From Zychaea mexicana (taxonomy: Eukaryota > Mucoromycota > Mucoromycetes > Mucorales > Lichtheimiaceae), in assembly GCF_025766255.1 (NCBI RefSeq), contig NW_026516688.1, positions 372,001 to 436,000 on the forward strand: a stretch of DNA of 64,000 bases. The letters are read 5' to 3'. Positions 13,045-22,444 of this stretch are shown here, in pieces; within the stretch, counting starts at the first letter, position 1; every line of letters starts with the position of its first letter. Below the pieces are notes generated by a model that was not told where the DNA came from, did not search any database, and saw only the letters and a list, made by a program, of their open reading frames with translations. The position numbers and the translations under genes are program-made.

Positions 13045-13052
13045 TATATAAA
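13045..13052 (+). promoter_or_regulatory. TATA box candidate
   Basis: TATATAAA about 170 bp upstream of the ATG of the Ser/Pro-rich protein, followed by a long pyrimidine-rich leader (13061-13150) typical of strongly expressed fungal genes. The transcription start is not known, so this is a motif-based guess. Confidence 0.4.
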
Positions 13053-13220
13053 CCCAACTCGACATTTTGTTTTTCTTTTCCTTCTTTCCTTCCATTTTTT
13101 ATTTACATATTCATTGCTTACATACCATCTTCTGTTTATACATACCATATACCCCTCCTCTTTTACAATCCACCATATTTACATATATAACCAGAGCTTT
13201 ACATATATATAAACAAAAAA

Positions 13221-13997
13221 ATGGACGCACATTACTACCACAGTCACCGTCCATCACTTCCTTTAACCAAGGAAAATCTGTCGCGCTATGTGCACCAACA
13301 AGAAGAAACCGAGCCTTCCTTCACATTAATGAGCCGCTACTACAACGACTTGCCACCACCCTCGCCTGTATTATCCGCACGGCGCGAACGACGCAATTCA
13401 TCCAACACAACATCCTCGGATTTTGTCGTGGCCACACCACGTCTATCTCCATTTCCATACCACAACGATTCCTTATTCCTTCCAACTGCAGAGCAGCAAC
13501 ATAACAGCACCATTAGCAGTCGACGTAGTAATAGTCCTACGCCATCCATTGACACATTCTCGAGCTATCCAGGAGTACGACGAGCTAGTGCCGCTGAGCG
13601 ACGTCCTAGTCCACTCGCAACAGTTCCTCCTCGACGTCAAGCAAGTGCTCCACCATTAGACCGAGCCACGACACGTAAATTCGCAAAGCAAGATTGTCAA
13701 GATAGTGCTACCACTCCAAAAAAAGCTCGGTCCTGGTGGCTTTGGCTTTCTAAACTGCTTACTATCAAATTAAAAAAGAAAAAAGCACATGCTTCATCAT
13801 CATCATCACTGTCCACTTCCTCCAAGCGTAGCATCGCCACATCATCGCTACCAACAGCATCAATGACAACAGCTACCACGGCTGCTACTACTTTAACAGC
13901 AGCAACGTGCCGGCTAAATGAAGGATCGCCTGTGTGGTACAGCCAATTCAGAGCAAACCCACCACCCCCTTCCGCATTGGCCATGGCTGCTGCTTGA
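13221..13997 (+). CDS. Low-complexity Ser/Thr/Pro-rich protein with basic-aromatic segment
   Basis: Single-exon frame of 258 residues with a good context (AAAAAATGG) behind a TATA box and CT-rich leader. I do not recognise the family. The first 150 residues are Ser/Pro/Arg-rich, with many SP and TP sites (PPSPVLSARRERR, RRSNSPTPS), which suggests phosphorylation-dependent regulation. Residues around 170-190 form a Trp-rich amphipathic stretch followed by polylysine (RSWWLWLSKLLTIKLKKKK), which could bind membrane; it is too short and too charged to be a clear transmembrane helix. The tail is Ser/Thr/Ala-rich and ends with WYSQFRANPPPP and an Ala-rich terminus. It may be a small signalling or cell-surface regulator, but no function is claimed. 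The antisense frame at 13697-13984 is a repeat shadow. Confidence 0.6.
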   Translation: MDAHYYHSHRPSLPLTKENLSRYVHQQEETEPSFTLMSRYYNDLPPPSPVLSARRERRNSSNTTSSDFVVATPRLSPFPYHNDSLFLPTAEQQHNSTISSRRSNSPTPSIDTFSSYPGVRRASAAERRPSPLATVPPRRQASAPPLDRATTRKFAKQDCQDSATTPKKARSWWLWLSKLLTIKLKKKKAHASSSSSLSTSSKRSIATSSLPTASMTTATTAATTLTAATCRLNEGSPVWYSQFRANPPPPSALAMAAA

Positions 13998-13999
13998 AA

Positions 14000-14600
14000 A
14001 CCATCTCCTCTCCCCCAATTTCCCCTCTCAATCCCCGATCCATTACATTCAGCCTTTTTTTATGTTCAAATCTGTACAAAAACCGATTTTTTCTTATATT
14101 CTTTGTTACGATTCCCCTATTATAATTATCTACTATATATACGCTATTTCTCTTTCATGCTATACTTATCCCTCAGTCTCATATTACACTCAGCTATATA
14201 GATATCCCAATTCTCATCACATATAATTATCACATATTTATAAATATACAAACATATCTTATATTCTTATATTTAGCCTTCACAAATATAACAAACAATA
14301 GATGTTCTGTCTCCATATGACAATGATGTGACTTTCTTTTGCAAGTGTTAGATGAATGCCCCGGTCAAAGTAGCATCTTTTGATTAGCAAACGTGCAGTT
14401 GCCCAAGTAGTACTGGGTCCTGGGCAAACGACCAGGCCAACGTGGGCGTGGGGGGGGAAGTCAGAGCAAGACAGCGTTGTGCTATGAAAAAAAAGGGATA
14501 CTAGGGGAATGCTACACGAATCAGGGACTCGAGTCTGTCTCGTCTATATACCAGCCTTTCAGAGGAAAAAGTTTCGTACCACAGCAAAAGCCATACTGCC
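14000..14600. other. Intergenic region with TATA-like motif
   Basis: 3' flank of the Ser/Pro-rich gene: very AT-rich and pyrimidine-rich up to about 14300, then a more balanced stretch. A TATATA occurs at about 14544, ahead of the short open frame starting at 14610. No gene is supported. Confidence 0.5.
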
Positions 14601-14609
14601 TTTATAGTG

Positions 14610-14870
14610 ATGTCCGGATTTTATCATACTGATCGCATTGTGAAGTCTTATTGTGCGATTCTTTCTTTTGTTCCTCAATGTCGCGTGAGAAGAATCGTCT
14701 TTACAGTGGAAAGCGAACGGGCCACCCGACAACGTGCTAGAGCGGAGCGGAGTATTTTAAGCGCTTCGCATTTTGTGATGGGGGACCGTGTCTTTAGATT
14801 CGTTCCAGACCGCTTTGTCTCGCCGGAAGGAAACAGAGTTCCCCAGGCATTTTCTTTACCGGAGCTCTAA
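14610..14870 (+). CDS. Hypothetical small protein, doubtful
   Basis: Open frame of 86 codons starting at the second of two adjacent in-frame Met codons, about 65 bp behind a TATATA motif. The product is Arg-rich (VRRIVFTVESERATRQRARAERS is abbreviated here to its features: basic, Glu/Arg alternating), with a C-terminal FRFVPDRFVSPEGN segment. I recognise no domain or family, and no introns are evident. It may be a chance frame; codon-usage or RNA evidence would decide. Confidence 0.2.
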   Translation: MSGFYHTDRIVKSYCAILSFVPQCRVRRIVFTVESERATRQRARAERSILSASHFVMGDRVFRFVPDRFVSPEGNRVPQAFSLPEL

Positions 14871-16430
14871 CAAGTCCGGATAGATAGGGAAAGTGTACGA
14901 TAGACAGAAATTTATTGAGAACAAAGACAAAAACTGGATGGACTGATTATAGGAGGATCTTGTGCGTATTCCACAACACCACGAGGAAAAGAACGGATGG
15001 TAAGCCGAAAGAAAAGTATACGCGTGATGTTTTTGACGATAGCATATTATCAAGAAAGATATAAGTAGTAGTGTACGGATAATGTAGGGATGGTATTTAT
15101 TGCAATGTATCATTGTGCAATAGTAGATGTAACTGTACTCGGGTTGTTGGCCGAAAGAGATGTTGGATCGTGAAAATTAACGATTTGAAGCGCGAGCGAG
15201 CAAGCGCTAAATATCTACGGCGTTCGTATCCGTTTCTCGTTCAACATTAGCCGCCTAAATAGATGCTTTTGAAAAGGCAATATATATTTTGGATGCATAA
15301 CAAAAGAGTGCGAACGGCAAACAATGACAGCCACCTTCTTGGTTTATGTGTGTTCAGTAGTAATGCCAAATTGAGGCTAATTTTGCTTCAAGAGCGACAT
15401 TACGACAGAGAGCGGAGCATAACAGATTTCTGTGTCTGGCTAAGGGGCTACTATTTACGTGAATATAGATCGATCTCTTTCTCTGTAGTACTGTATTAAG
15501 TAATAGCAGCAAACCATTTGTTGTCGCTGCCGTATAATATCTACCATTAGTCGCTTTTCCAAGAACTGACCAGGACATGCGCTGCTCTGCGATGTTGCTG
15601 CCGTATCTCAACTTGCTATACAAAAAATGCCACAGAATATATCAAAAGGAGAATGGTTAACAGAATTATGTAAGATGGCGTAGTGCATCTCATCCAAGAG
15701 AATAAGCCTACTGCTATTTCTGTGATACTTCCTTTTATTATGCCTCGTATTGTATTCTTCTTTGTCACCCTTCTTCTCGGTATTATCGCTGCTATGGTTC
15801 CTTTCCTCAAGAGCTCAGCAATCCCTATTCCTTTTTCATCGTCTTGATAAAAGCAGTGGTGGTGGGTTACTTGGTATGGATCAATCCAACGCGATGGTCC
15901 CTTGGCTTGAATGCCGAACGCTTAAATGATACCAAGTGTATTGTAGACGTGACTCTTGTCGATTCCTTAGATTACCTCGGTTCGAATTTTTTCTCAGAGT
16001 TCTGAGCTACCAGTGTTATAGCTATTCTGAATATATTGTTATTAATAAACGCATAGTCATTCTTCGCCGTTAGATTCTCGTGTAGAGATATTCTCGCATT
16101 TTCCACACGCCTTCTTTTGTGGAATTTTTGGGGAAGAAAGAAACTTATTACTATAATACTCTGAGCTCATCATAGGTGGTTTGTTGGGTGGCGACGGAAG
16201 TGAACAAAAATGTGAATACAGCGAGGAATAAGAAAACCGCCCGCAGTCGGAAGGTGGCGTAGACAAAGATAAAGAAGGTGGTTAGCTCTTACTCTCTTTC
16301 TCTCACTCTGTGTGCGCGTCTCAATGTAGCAACTAAGCCTTATACATTTTGTGGAAGATTTTGAACGACAGGAGGATTCGGTTCAGACCCTAACACAGAT
16401 TACACCGATTTATTAAAATGAAATTATATC
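14871..16430. other. Intergenic region, no supported gene
   Basis: About 1.5 kb with only short open frames on both strands and no recognisable protein, RNA gene or long repeat. The GGTTCGAA near 15978 resembles a B-box, but no cloverleaf can be folded around it, so no tRNA is called. Confidence 0.5.
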
Positions 16431-16439
16431 GGTCTATTG

Positions 16440-17110
16440 TGATTCCTTCCCCAATCCCCAACATGTTTCGAGAAGAGCAAAAAGACTTTCATGGGACGCG
16501 GATTTCCTTAATTGATGATGATATGGAACCTAATTCCGCTTAGAGATACTAAATAATCAAAAAGAAGGATAGGATCTCAGTGTATATACTTTTGCAAATA
16601 ATACGAAGACACAAGCAATATGCACATGATGTCAAAATGAGCTTTTGACCCTCATTGATAACCTTGTTAAGTACTTCCAAACACTTCGCAATTCAGCACC
16701 CGTTGCGTTCGGACACAATCGTGCAATAAGTTCGTAACGAAAGTCACGCTCGACACTCGTGCTTTTTGCGTGAATCTTTATATATGTGCACTGCCTTAAA
16801 ATATACATGAAAAGCGTTAAGTTTCATATCACCCATCCCTACACACATACACACTACGCCTCACACGAAAAGCATTTTTACCTCCAAATCTGGTAAACCG
16901 AATTCTACACGTCTATCCAAACGACCCGGTCGCAACAAGGCAGGGTCAAGGGTATTAGGTCTGTTGGTTGCCATCAGCACCTTGATGTTTCCTCGTGGGT
17001 CGAAACCGTCCACATTATTCATTTGTAAGTAGACAGTTAGTAAGCATGGTTACATCCACGTTTGAGTAAGGTGTACAACACGAGCAAAGTCGTTATCGAT
17101 AAAAGAAGAA
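16440..17110 (-). pseudogene. Broken partial copy of the RPT1 proteasome ATPase gene
   Basis: This stretch is a diverged duplicate of the 3' part of the intact RPT1 gene at 24845-26936, in the same orientation. Matching blocks include the 3' flank, the terminal exon, the C-terminal coding exon and its intron, and a piece of the exon encoding the arginine-finger region. Two deletions are visible relative to the parent. About 64 bp are missing at 16680 (parent 25015-25078). About 490 bp are missing at 17011 (parent about 25412-25903), removing both Walker motifs. The second junction has TCCA shared by both ends. Because introns and flanks are included, it arose by DNA-level duplication and not by retrotransposition. 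It cannot encode an ATPase. Homology fades by about 17105. Confidence 0.85.
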
Positions 17111-17389
17111 GGGAAAGGTTTTACTAGCAGGTCTAACGGAAGCATTACAGGTTCAAGAAATCAGAGACTGGACTTGTGGCACCAAATATATAGCATATCC
17201 CCTGCTGACAAGAAGAAGAGCAACCATTGCAGGTGAAGAATATTGAAGATAGATCTTAATTGTGAGCAAGATGAACCCTAGTATATTTGATCAGATTCTA
17301 TTAGCATCAATCCAATGAGGTTGCTAAATATGCACATCATATATACTACTAACCTCTACCAGAACTCCATAAACAACTGGGCTGCAAAA

Positions 17390-18310
17390 AATGCCTTTCT
17401 ATCATTGCATCAAGCATGATTTTTATCTCTACGGCCAACTTGAAAAGTCCTGTTCGCTTACTTTTAAAGACGATTTTACTTCGACTACCAGTGTGCGCAG
17501 TTCCTCATCGTTGATAAGAACAGAGAGAGTCGCATCTGCTTTGACTTTGTACCGATTGCTTAACGAAGTGAATTGGCTAATTTGATATTCATGGTCAGCA
17601 TTACAATACATAAACTCACTTAGTTGAAATAATTAAAAGTATTACCTACCATCGCTTTTTGTGTACGGAATGTTACGCAATAATTCATCGAATATTGGCT
17701 TAAACACAGTATTCCCAAAACGATCTTGATCAACGCTTAGCAAATCAGTGCTGTCGTAGGTTCGATAAGTCTATACATACATATTATCATATCGACGTAG
17801 ATTGGCAAAGTTTGCAAAATTACCCAGAAATTACACAGTCGTCAAACTGCTCCTTTCTTACATATTGCCAATGCCTCGTAAAGCCAGCTGTTCGTCTCTG
17901 GTCTTGGTATATTTGAGCCCCAAAATATCTTTAACTTCTTTGTCATCCCTGTCTTGCACTCGATTACTGTAAAGCTTAAAGTATACCCCATCAAAGACAC
18001 AACTATATTCCGTTATTTGAGAGCTGCGCACGGCAAACATTATTGCGAGCTTAAGCAATTCATGCGATGTTTCAATGCTCGTAGGGCCAAAAGTATCACG
18101 CACATTCTTGAGGGATGTCATGACCCATTGCGCAGCCTCTTCATAGTTCTCTCGTTGTACATATCCTTGTTTCAGCCTATCCTTTGCTTCACCCCATCGC
18201 AGTGCCGATTTATGGTGGATCATATCCTGCAGTTTCAAAGCCTCGACAAGCTGTCGTTCTTCTACCGACTTATCCACTTTTTGTTCAATCTATCGAAACT
18301 TGCTTAATGG
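17390..18310 (-). pseudogene. Decayed gene fragment(s): SMYD-like C-terminal piece and PD-(D/E)XK-like piece
   Basis: Several coding-looking segments lie in order on the minus strand. First (18277 to about 18060) is a helical stretch with ENYEEAAQWVMTSLKNVRD and FGPTSIETSHELLKLA, resembling the C-terminal TPR-like part of SMYD lysine methyltransferases. It continues upstream of the first Met only across a TAG. The same frame then runs into VFDGVYFKLYSNRVQDRDDKEVKD. After a gap comes STDLLSVDQDRFGNTVFKP (about 17650-17760), then YKVKADATLSVLINDEEL and VVEVKSS (17429-17611), whose Asp ... Glu-x-Lys spacing recalls PD-(D/E)XK nuclease-like proteins. Splice signals between the pieces are possible but incomplete. 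The most likely reading is one or two decayed genes; a functional multi-exon gene is less likely. Family names are tentative. Confidence 0.4.
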
Positions 18311-20760
18311 CGATGGATCTAATCCATGTTAGGTTCACAAATAAACCGGTTTATTATGATAGCAGAAGTTCTCACTATTTATAGCAAAGACTTGTTCTGC
18401 GTAACTATCACACAGCATGTACTGTACATTGAACAGATGCATTATTATTGATTAAGCATATAGGATGAAGTAATAGGGGGTGCGTGGGTAAAGGGTCCAT
18501 TTGGCTCAATGCCTCGGATAGTAGCTAATGCGAATTGCGTGCCAACATAATGACAACTTCTTCCTTAGCCTAGTTAATCCGTGAAATACCAAGATGAGTC
18601 GGCACATGTGAGACGTGGTGTTGATCAATTACTTTTCAATTTCTTATTAAGTGAAGTAGTGGCTATTTCTATCTAAGTTACATATACATATATATACAAT
18701 GTGCTGTATGTATAGTTTGTAGTGAGTTGGTGCCATAAATATTGTGTGCTTTGAATGTATCGCAACGTATATGATTGTGCGCTTGACATACATATTGGGA
18801 TCACAGAATACTTAGAGCTCTCGAGACAAGCACAGGTGTCGATGACCACGTGGAGTGAAAAGCCATGGGAGTGTGTAGACGACCATTTAGCGAGACTGAG
18901 ATATATAATTCGTTAAAACCGATAACAAGGCCGCGGTTTATAAGCTTGTTTTTTGGTTGTAAGTTTGTATATAAATTTCCCTCAAGAAACAGAAACAGAT
19001 TTACGTCTCTTGCTATAGGCAGGCAATGGCTTACCTAAAATTGGATGATCCGAGCTTTTTACCCATTTCATAGCGTTGGAATGACCTCTCTCGATATCGT
19101 CCCAACTGGCGTTTTCGCGACGGTTTCAAACGAGATCACTGGTACAGGAGGACAAGATATGGCCATGTCCACTGAGGCTTGCCCGTTTGGTGAGCTCCCC
19201 CCGCTATCAGTTGACGACCTTCTTCTAGAAAATTGACTTTTGCTACCCCTCATCATCCATCAAAGGAATGATGTATGGTACTTTTAAAGTATACAGACCG
19301 CTCGATCAATACTGGCCTGGGTAGCCAATGTATTTGTAAATTAGGAAAAGTGCAATACAAACGGCGACGGTAAGATGCTGTACAAACTCACTTTGAACTG
19401 AAACAAAGCAAAAGGGCTTTCGAAGAAACTTAGTCATTGATATTAAGATTCTTTTGGTATATGTAGTTTAGTCTTATACGGCAAAACATCGGAAGGTGGT
19501 CCGAAGCTTGAAAGCCATCATATTGTACTGTCCCAAGCTTTCGTGGGCCAATTAATTACAGTCATTGTTATGTTCCATGCCATACCTCGACAAAAAGTGA
19601 AAGGTATGCCACGGCAGCTATTTTTATCGTAACTGTATGGACAAGCACGATTACCAAGAAAAAATAATAAAGAAAAGCGTTGCTGTACATGTGTCGAACT
19701 GCCTCCACCTGGAAACATATATGGCGCTCCAAATGCAGCTCAATCTCAGGCGATCTCCCAAACAGATGGGCACATCCACGAGGATTTAGGCTTTGATAGA
19801 AAGCCATTTAAAACGTTTGTAAAGCAATTCTACTATTGAGTATGAGCATTACAGTATTCGATATCAAAAGATTTGATCTTGACTGTAGAGTGCATGTCGT
19901 GCAGATTTTAAGAGAAACGATAGTTTAAGCACACAAAGCTCGATCAACTTGTTCCAAGTCTAAAAGAGTTCCTGCTGTTGCAAGAAACTTTCTGATGTGC
20001 CCAGTACTGATATTGCTACATACCCAACGGGTTTCACAACAATTTGACATTGTATTACATGGTCTTTCCATTATGCTTGCGTCAAACGGTTGCCTAGATA
20101 TTATGTTTAGAATCGATCGAGTCATTGCAAAGTAAAAGTAATTACGAATCTAATGTGAGCCATTTGACATTGTCAGCATTGTATAAGAACAAGGACACAG
20201 CACGCCAAAACATGAGTTCTTTCCTAACTGTCAAATGAAGCGGCGAAGACGATTGAACACAGTCAGAAAGAAAATGGATATTGCAAGGTGAAGCGACACG
20301 CAAATATCTTCACAAGGAAAGAAATTGTAAATGAGTTTAAGCAGGACATAAAGTAAAAGAGCAGGTTTTTATTCATTGTAATATTAGAGTAAAGAAACAT
20401 TTTATAAAAGACAAAAGTTATCGTTATGAATATCAATAGTCGAAGGGTACAAATTTTATTAAAAGAACACAATCAGTGGACAATAAAGACAAATAATAAG
20501 AACGCGATTTTACAAAGTGACCTCAACAAGCAGTTCGCACAACCCGTAGGCTATACAAAAAGCATGAAGAAAGCAAGAAGAAACAGAAGAAGTATGTAAA
20601 AGGGGGAGGAAAAGAAAGCCACCAATGCCTCGGCCTGGGAGTCCCAGTCTCCCACACATTTGGCTGGGTCAATCAACCACAAACCCAGCCATCATGGTAC
20701 AAACGAGTGGGAACCATGACGTACGCTACGTTTCGAGAGTCAAGTGCAAGCAATCGGTTG
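18311..20760. other. Intergenic region with short open frames only
   Basis: About 2.4 kb without a supported gene. Short frames of 60-90 codons occur at 19084-19236 (+), 19568-19807 (-), 19925-20125 (-) and 20263-20472 (-). The 19925-20125 frame has a protein-like composition and could be a gene remnant, but none shows a recognisable motif or partner exon. The region is AT-rich with no clear long repeats. Confidence 0.5.
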
Positions 20761-20769
20761 TGGATTGCC

Positions 20770-20935
20770 TGTGAGTGGGGAAGGGGGAAGGGAAGGACGG
20801 AAGGAAGATGGAAGGGTAGACGGAAGGGAAGGAAGGGAGGGAAGGACGGAAGGGAAGAGGAAAGGGAAGAGGAAAGGGAAGGGGTGGGGGAAGAGGAAAG
20901 GGAAGGGGTGGGGGTAGGGGAAAGAATTGACTCTC
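20770..20935 (+). repeat. Purine-only GGAAG-rich tract
   Basis: About 160 bp in which the plus strand is almost purely G and A, built from irregular GGGAAG / GGAAGG units with a larger repeated phrase (AAGGGAAGGGGTGGGGG) near its right end. Long homopurine tracts of this sort can form triplex or G-quadruplex-like structures; that property is general knowledge and was not tested here. Open frames across it are translation artefacts of the repeat. Confidence 0.85.
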
Positions 20936-21039
20936 GAAACACCCAAAAAAGAAAAAAAAAATTGCTGCTGTTGTCGAATGCTGGAGGAGCTGCTTACTGG
21001 ATACTCGGATGCTGGGAGCCGAACACTGAAGCTGGGAGC

Positions 21040-21232
21040 TGATTGCCGAGTGTCGATTGCCGAGAGTCGAATGCCGAGAGTCGAATGCCAGAGAGTTGAT
21101 CGCCGAGAGTCGAATGCCGAGAGTCGAATGCCGAGAGTCGAATGCCGAGAGTCGAATGCCGAGCGTCGATTGTCGAGAGTCAAATGCCGAGAGTCGATTG
21201 CCAGAGAGTTGATTGCCGAGAGTCCAACGCAA
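21040..21232 (+). repeat. 14-bp minisatellite, unit GCCGAGAGTCGAAT
   Basis: Roughly 13 tandem copies of a 14-bp unit, with single-base variants (GATT for GAAT, GTGT for GAGT) and occasional 15-bp units containing CCAGAGAGTTGAT. The unit is not a multiple of three, so the array reads open in several frames by chance. It follows directly after the purine tract. Confidence 0.9.
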
Positions 21233-21474
21233 TCTACAGTGGCACCTGGCTCCTCATTGCGACCCCCACCATGGCAGACCAGACCAGACCAGCAGACAAG
21301 GCATCCAACCGAAAGGACACTACCATATTTCTATGGCGAGAAACCGAAAAGGATTTCTCCGTCCTCTGATCTCGCCTGAAGATCGGTTGTGGCCAACACC
21401 GTTGAACGCCAGACTGGACAGCCCAAAGCAGGGACCGGTTGTAGGCAGCCAGGGACCACGGGAAAAAGGCTGAG

Positions 21475-21612
21475 ACCAGGACCGACAGAGGCAAGACCAG
21501 GACCAAGGGAAGAGCCAGGACCAAGGGAAGAGCCAGGACCAAGGGAAGAGCCAGAGCCAGGGGAAGACCAGAACCAAGGGAAGAACCAGAGCCAAGGGAA
21601 GAGCCAAGAGAA
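21475..21612 (+). repeat. 18-bp tandem repeat, GGACCAAGGGAAGAGCCA family
   Basis: Tandem 18-bp units, three nearly perfect (about 21490-21550), with degenerate 18-bp and shorter copies on both sides. Because 18 is divisible by three, one plus-strand frame reads as a PGPREE repeat, but there is no start context, splice signal or flanking domain to support a gene. It is G/A-skewed like its neighbours. Confidence 0.85.
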
Positions 21613-21739
21613 GACCAGGAGGAGGCATGGGAGTGAAGGAAAAAGAAAAATGAAGGAAAGAAAGAGTGAAGAGAAAAAACGAAATGGTCTGAAAAATGTG
21701 GGCGTATTTATGCTTTTTGGATTGACCCCGCCGCTTAGA

Positions 21740-21807
21740 AAAAACACGTCACGTGACTTGTGATTCGTCATTCAAAAACACGTCACGTGACTTGTAATTC
21801 GTCATTC
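21740..21807. repeat. Two tandem 34-bp units carrying the palindrome GTCACGTGAC
   Basis: Adjacent 34-bp direct repeats (21740-21773 and 21774-21807) that differ at one position (G/A). Each contains the perfect 10-bp palindrome GTCACGTGAC, which includes the E-box-type CACGTG core recognised by bHLH factors of the Cbf1/USF class. No supported gene starts nearby, so it could be a regulatory relic, a replication or centromere-type motif, or a simple duplication. Confidence 0.85.
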
Positions 21808-22300
21808 AATCAGCAGGTGAGAAAGTAAAATGGCAGGGAAGATACTATGTGAAGTAGAGGTGTTGAAGAGACACGATCAAGCTGTCAAGAAGAAGGCGTA
21901 TGTGGTCTGCGTGTTTTGATAGTCCTACGAAATATGTTTCACCGGTATCATGCAGGGCGTGCCCCGACAGTGTCGCCGCCTGTCGGGCCACAAGGCGCAC
22001 AGACACGGTTTACAGTGTATCAGCAACAAGATCCCAGAGAAAAAGTAAATGGCAGGTGCCGGGAATGGTTGACATTGTAGAAAATAAAAATTACTGATAT
22101 TGTAACAAGAAGCTCACATAAATAGAAGCCATATACACCTAGAAATAATGGCGCAGAAGTTGACGACCGTGAAGTACGCGTGATGCAAAGCAAAAGTGTA
22201 TACCAAGGACAAGTGGTGAAGCTCGGTAACGGTAGAATGAGAGTGTCTTTGAAGCCCTTCTATTTGTTAATAGCCTTTTACAATTAAAGCTGGGTTAGTG
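21808..22300. other. Intergenic region, nothing recognised
   Basis: Unique-looking sequence between tandem arrays. Short frames only; no gene or RNA recognised. Confidence 0.5.
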
Positions 22301-22310
22301 CTGGCTGTCT

Positions 22311-22441
22311 CGCATAGAGCGTTCGCCATCTCTGCCAGAGAGTGTTTGCCATCTCTCCCATAGAGTGTTTGCCAATTCTCCCATAGAGCGTTTGCCATTT
22401 CTCCCATAGAGTGTTTGCCATCGCTCCCATAGAGCGTTCTA
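22311..22441. repeat. 23-bp tandem repeat, TTTGCCATCTCTCCCATAGAGTG family
   Basis: About five to six head-to-tail 23-bp copies. The core CCCATAGAG is invariant in the better copies; variation is confined to the TTTGCCAT/TTCTCCC part and an alternating G(C/T)G. Minus-strand frames across it are repeat translations. Confidence 0.88.
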
Positions 22442-22444
22442 AAT

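Noticed and set aside
15960..16010. tRNA-like B-box GGTTCGAA
   Set aside because: The bases after it lack the required CC and no acceptor stem or A-box can be placed upstream.
20726..21232. Long open frames on both strands across the repeats at 20.7-21.8 kb
   Set aside because: They translate low-complexity tandem DNA; several frames are open at once, the 14-bp unit does not keep a frame, and no domain or splice signal supports them.
21040..22441. CRISPR array
   Set aside because: The repeats are head-to-tail without unique spacers of constant length, and the context is a eukaryotic nuclear genome.
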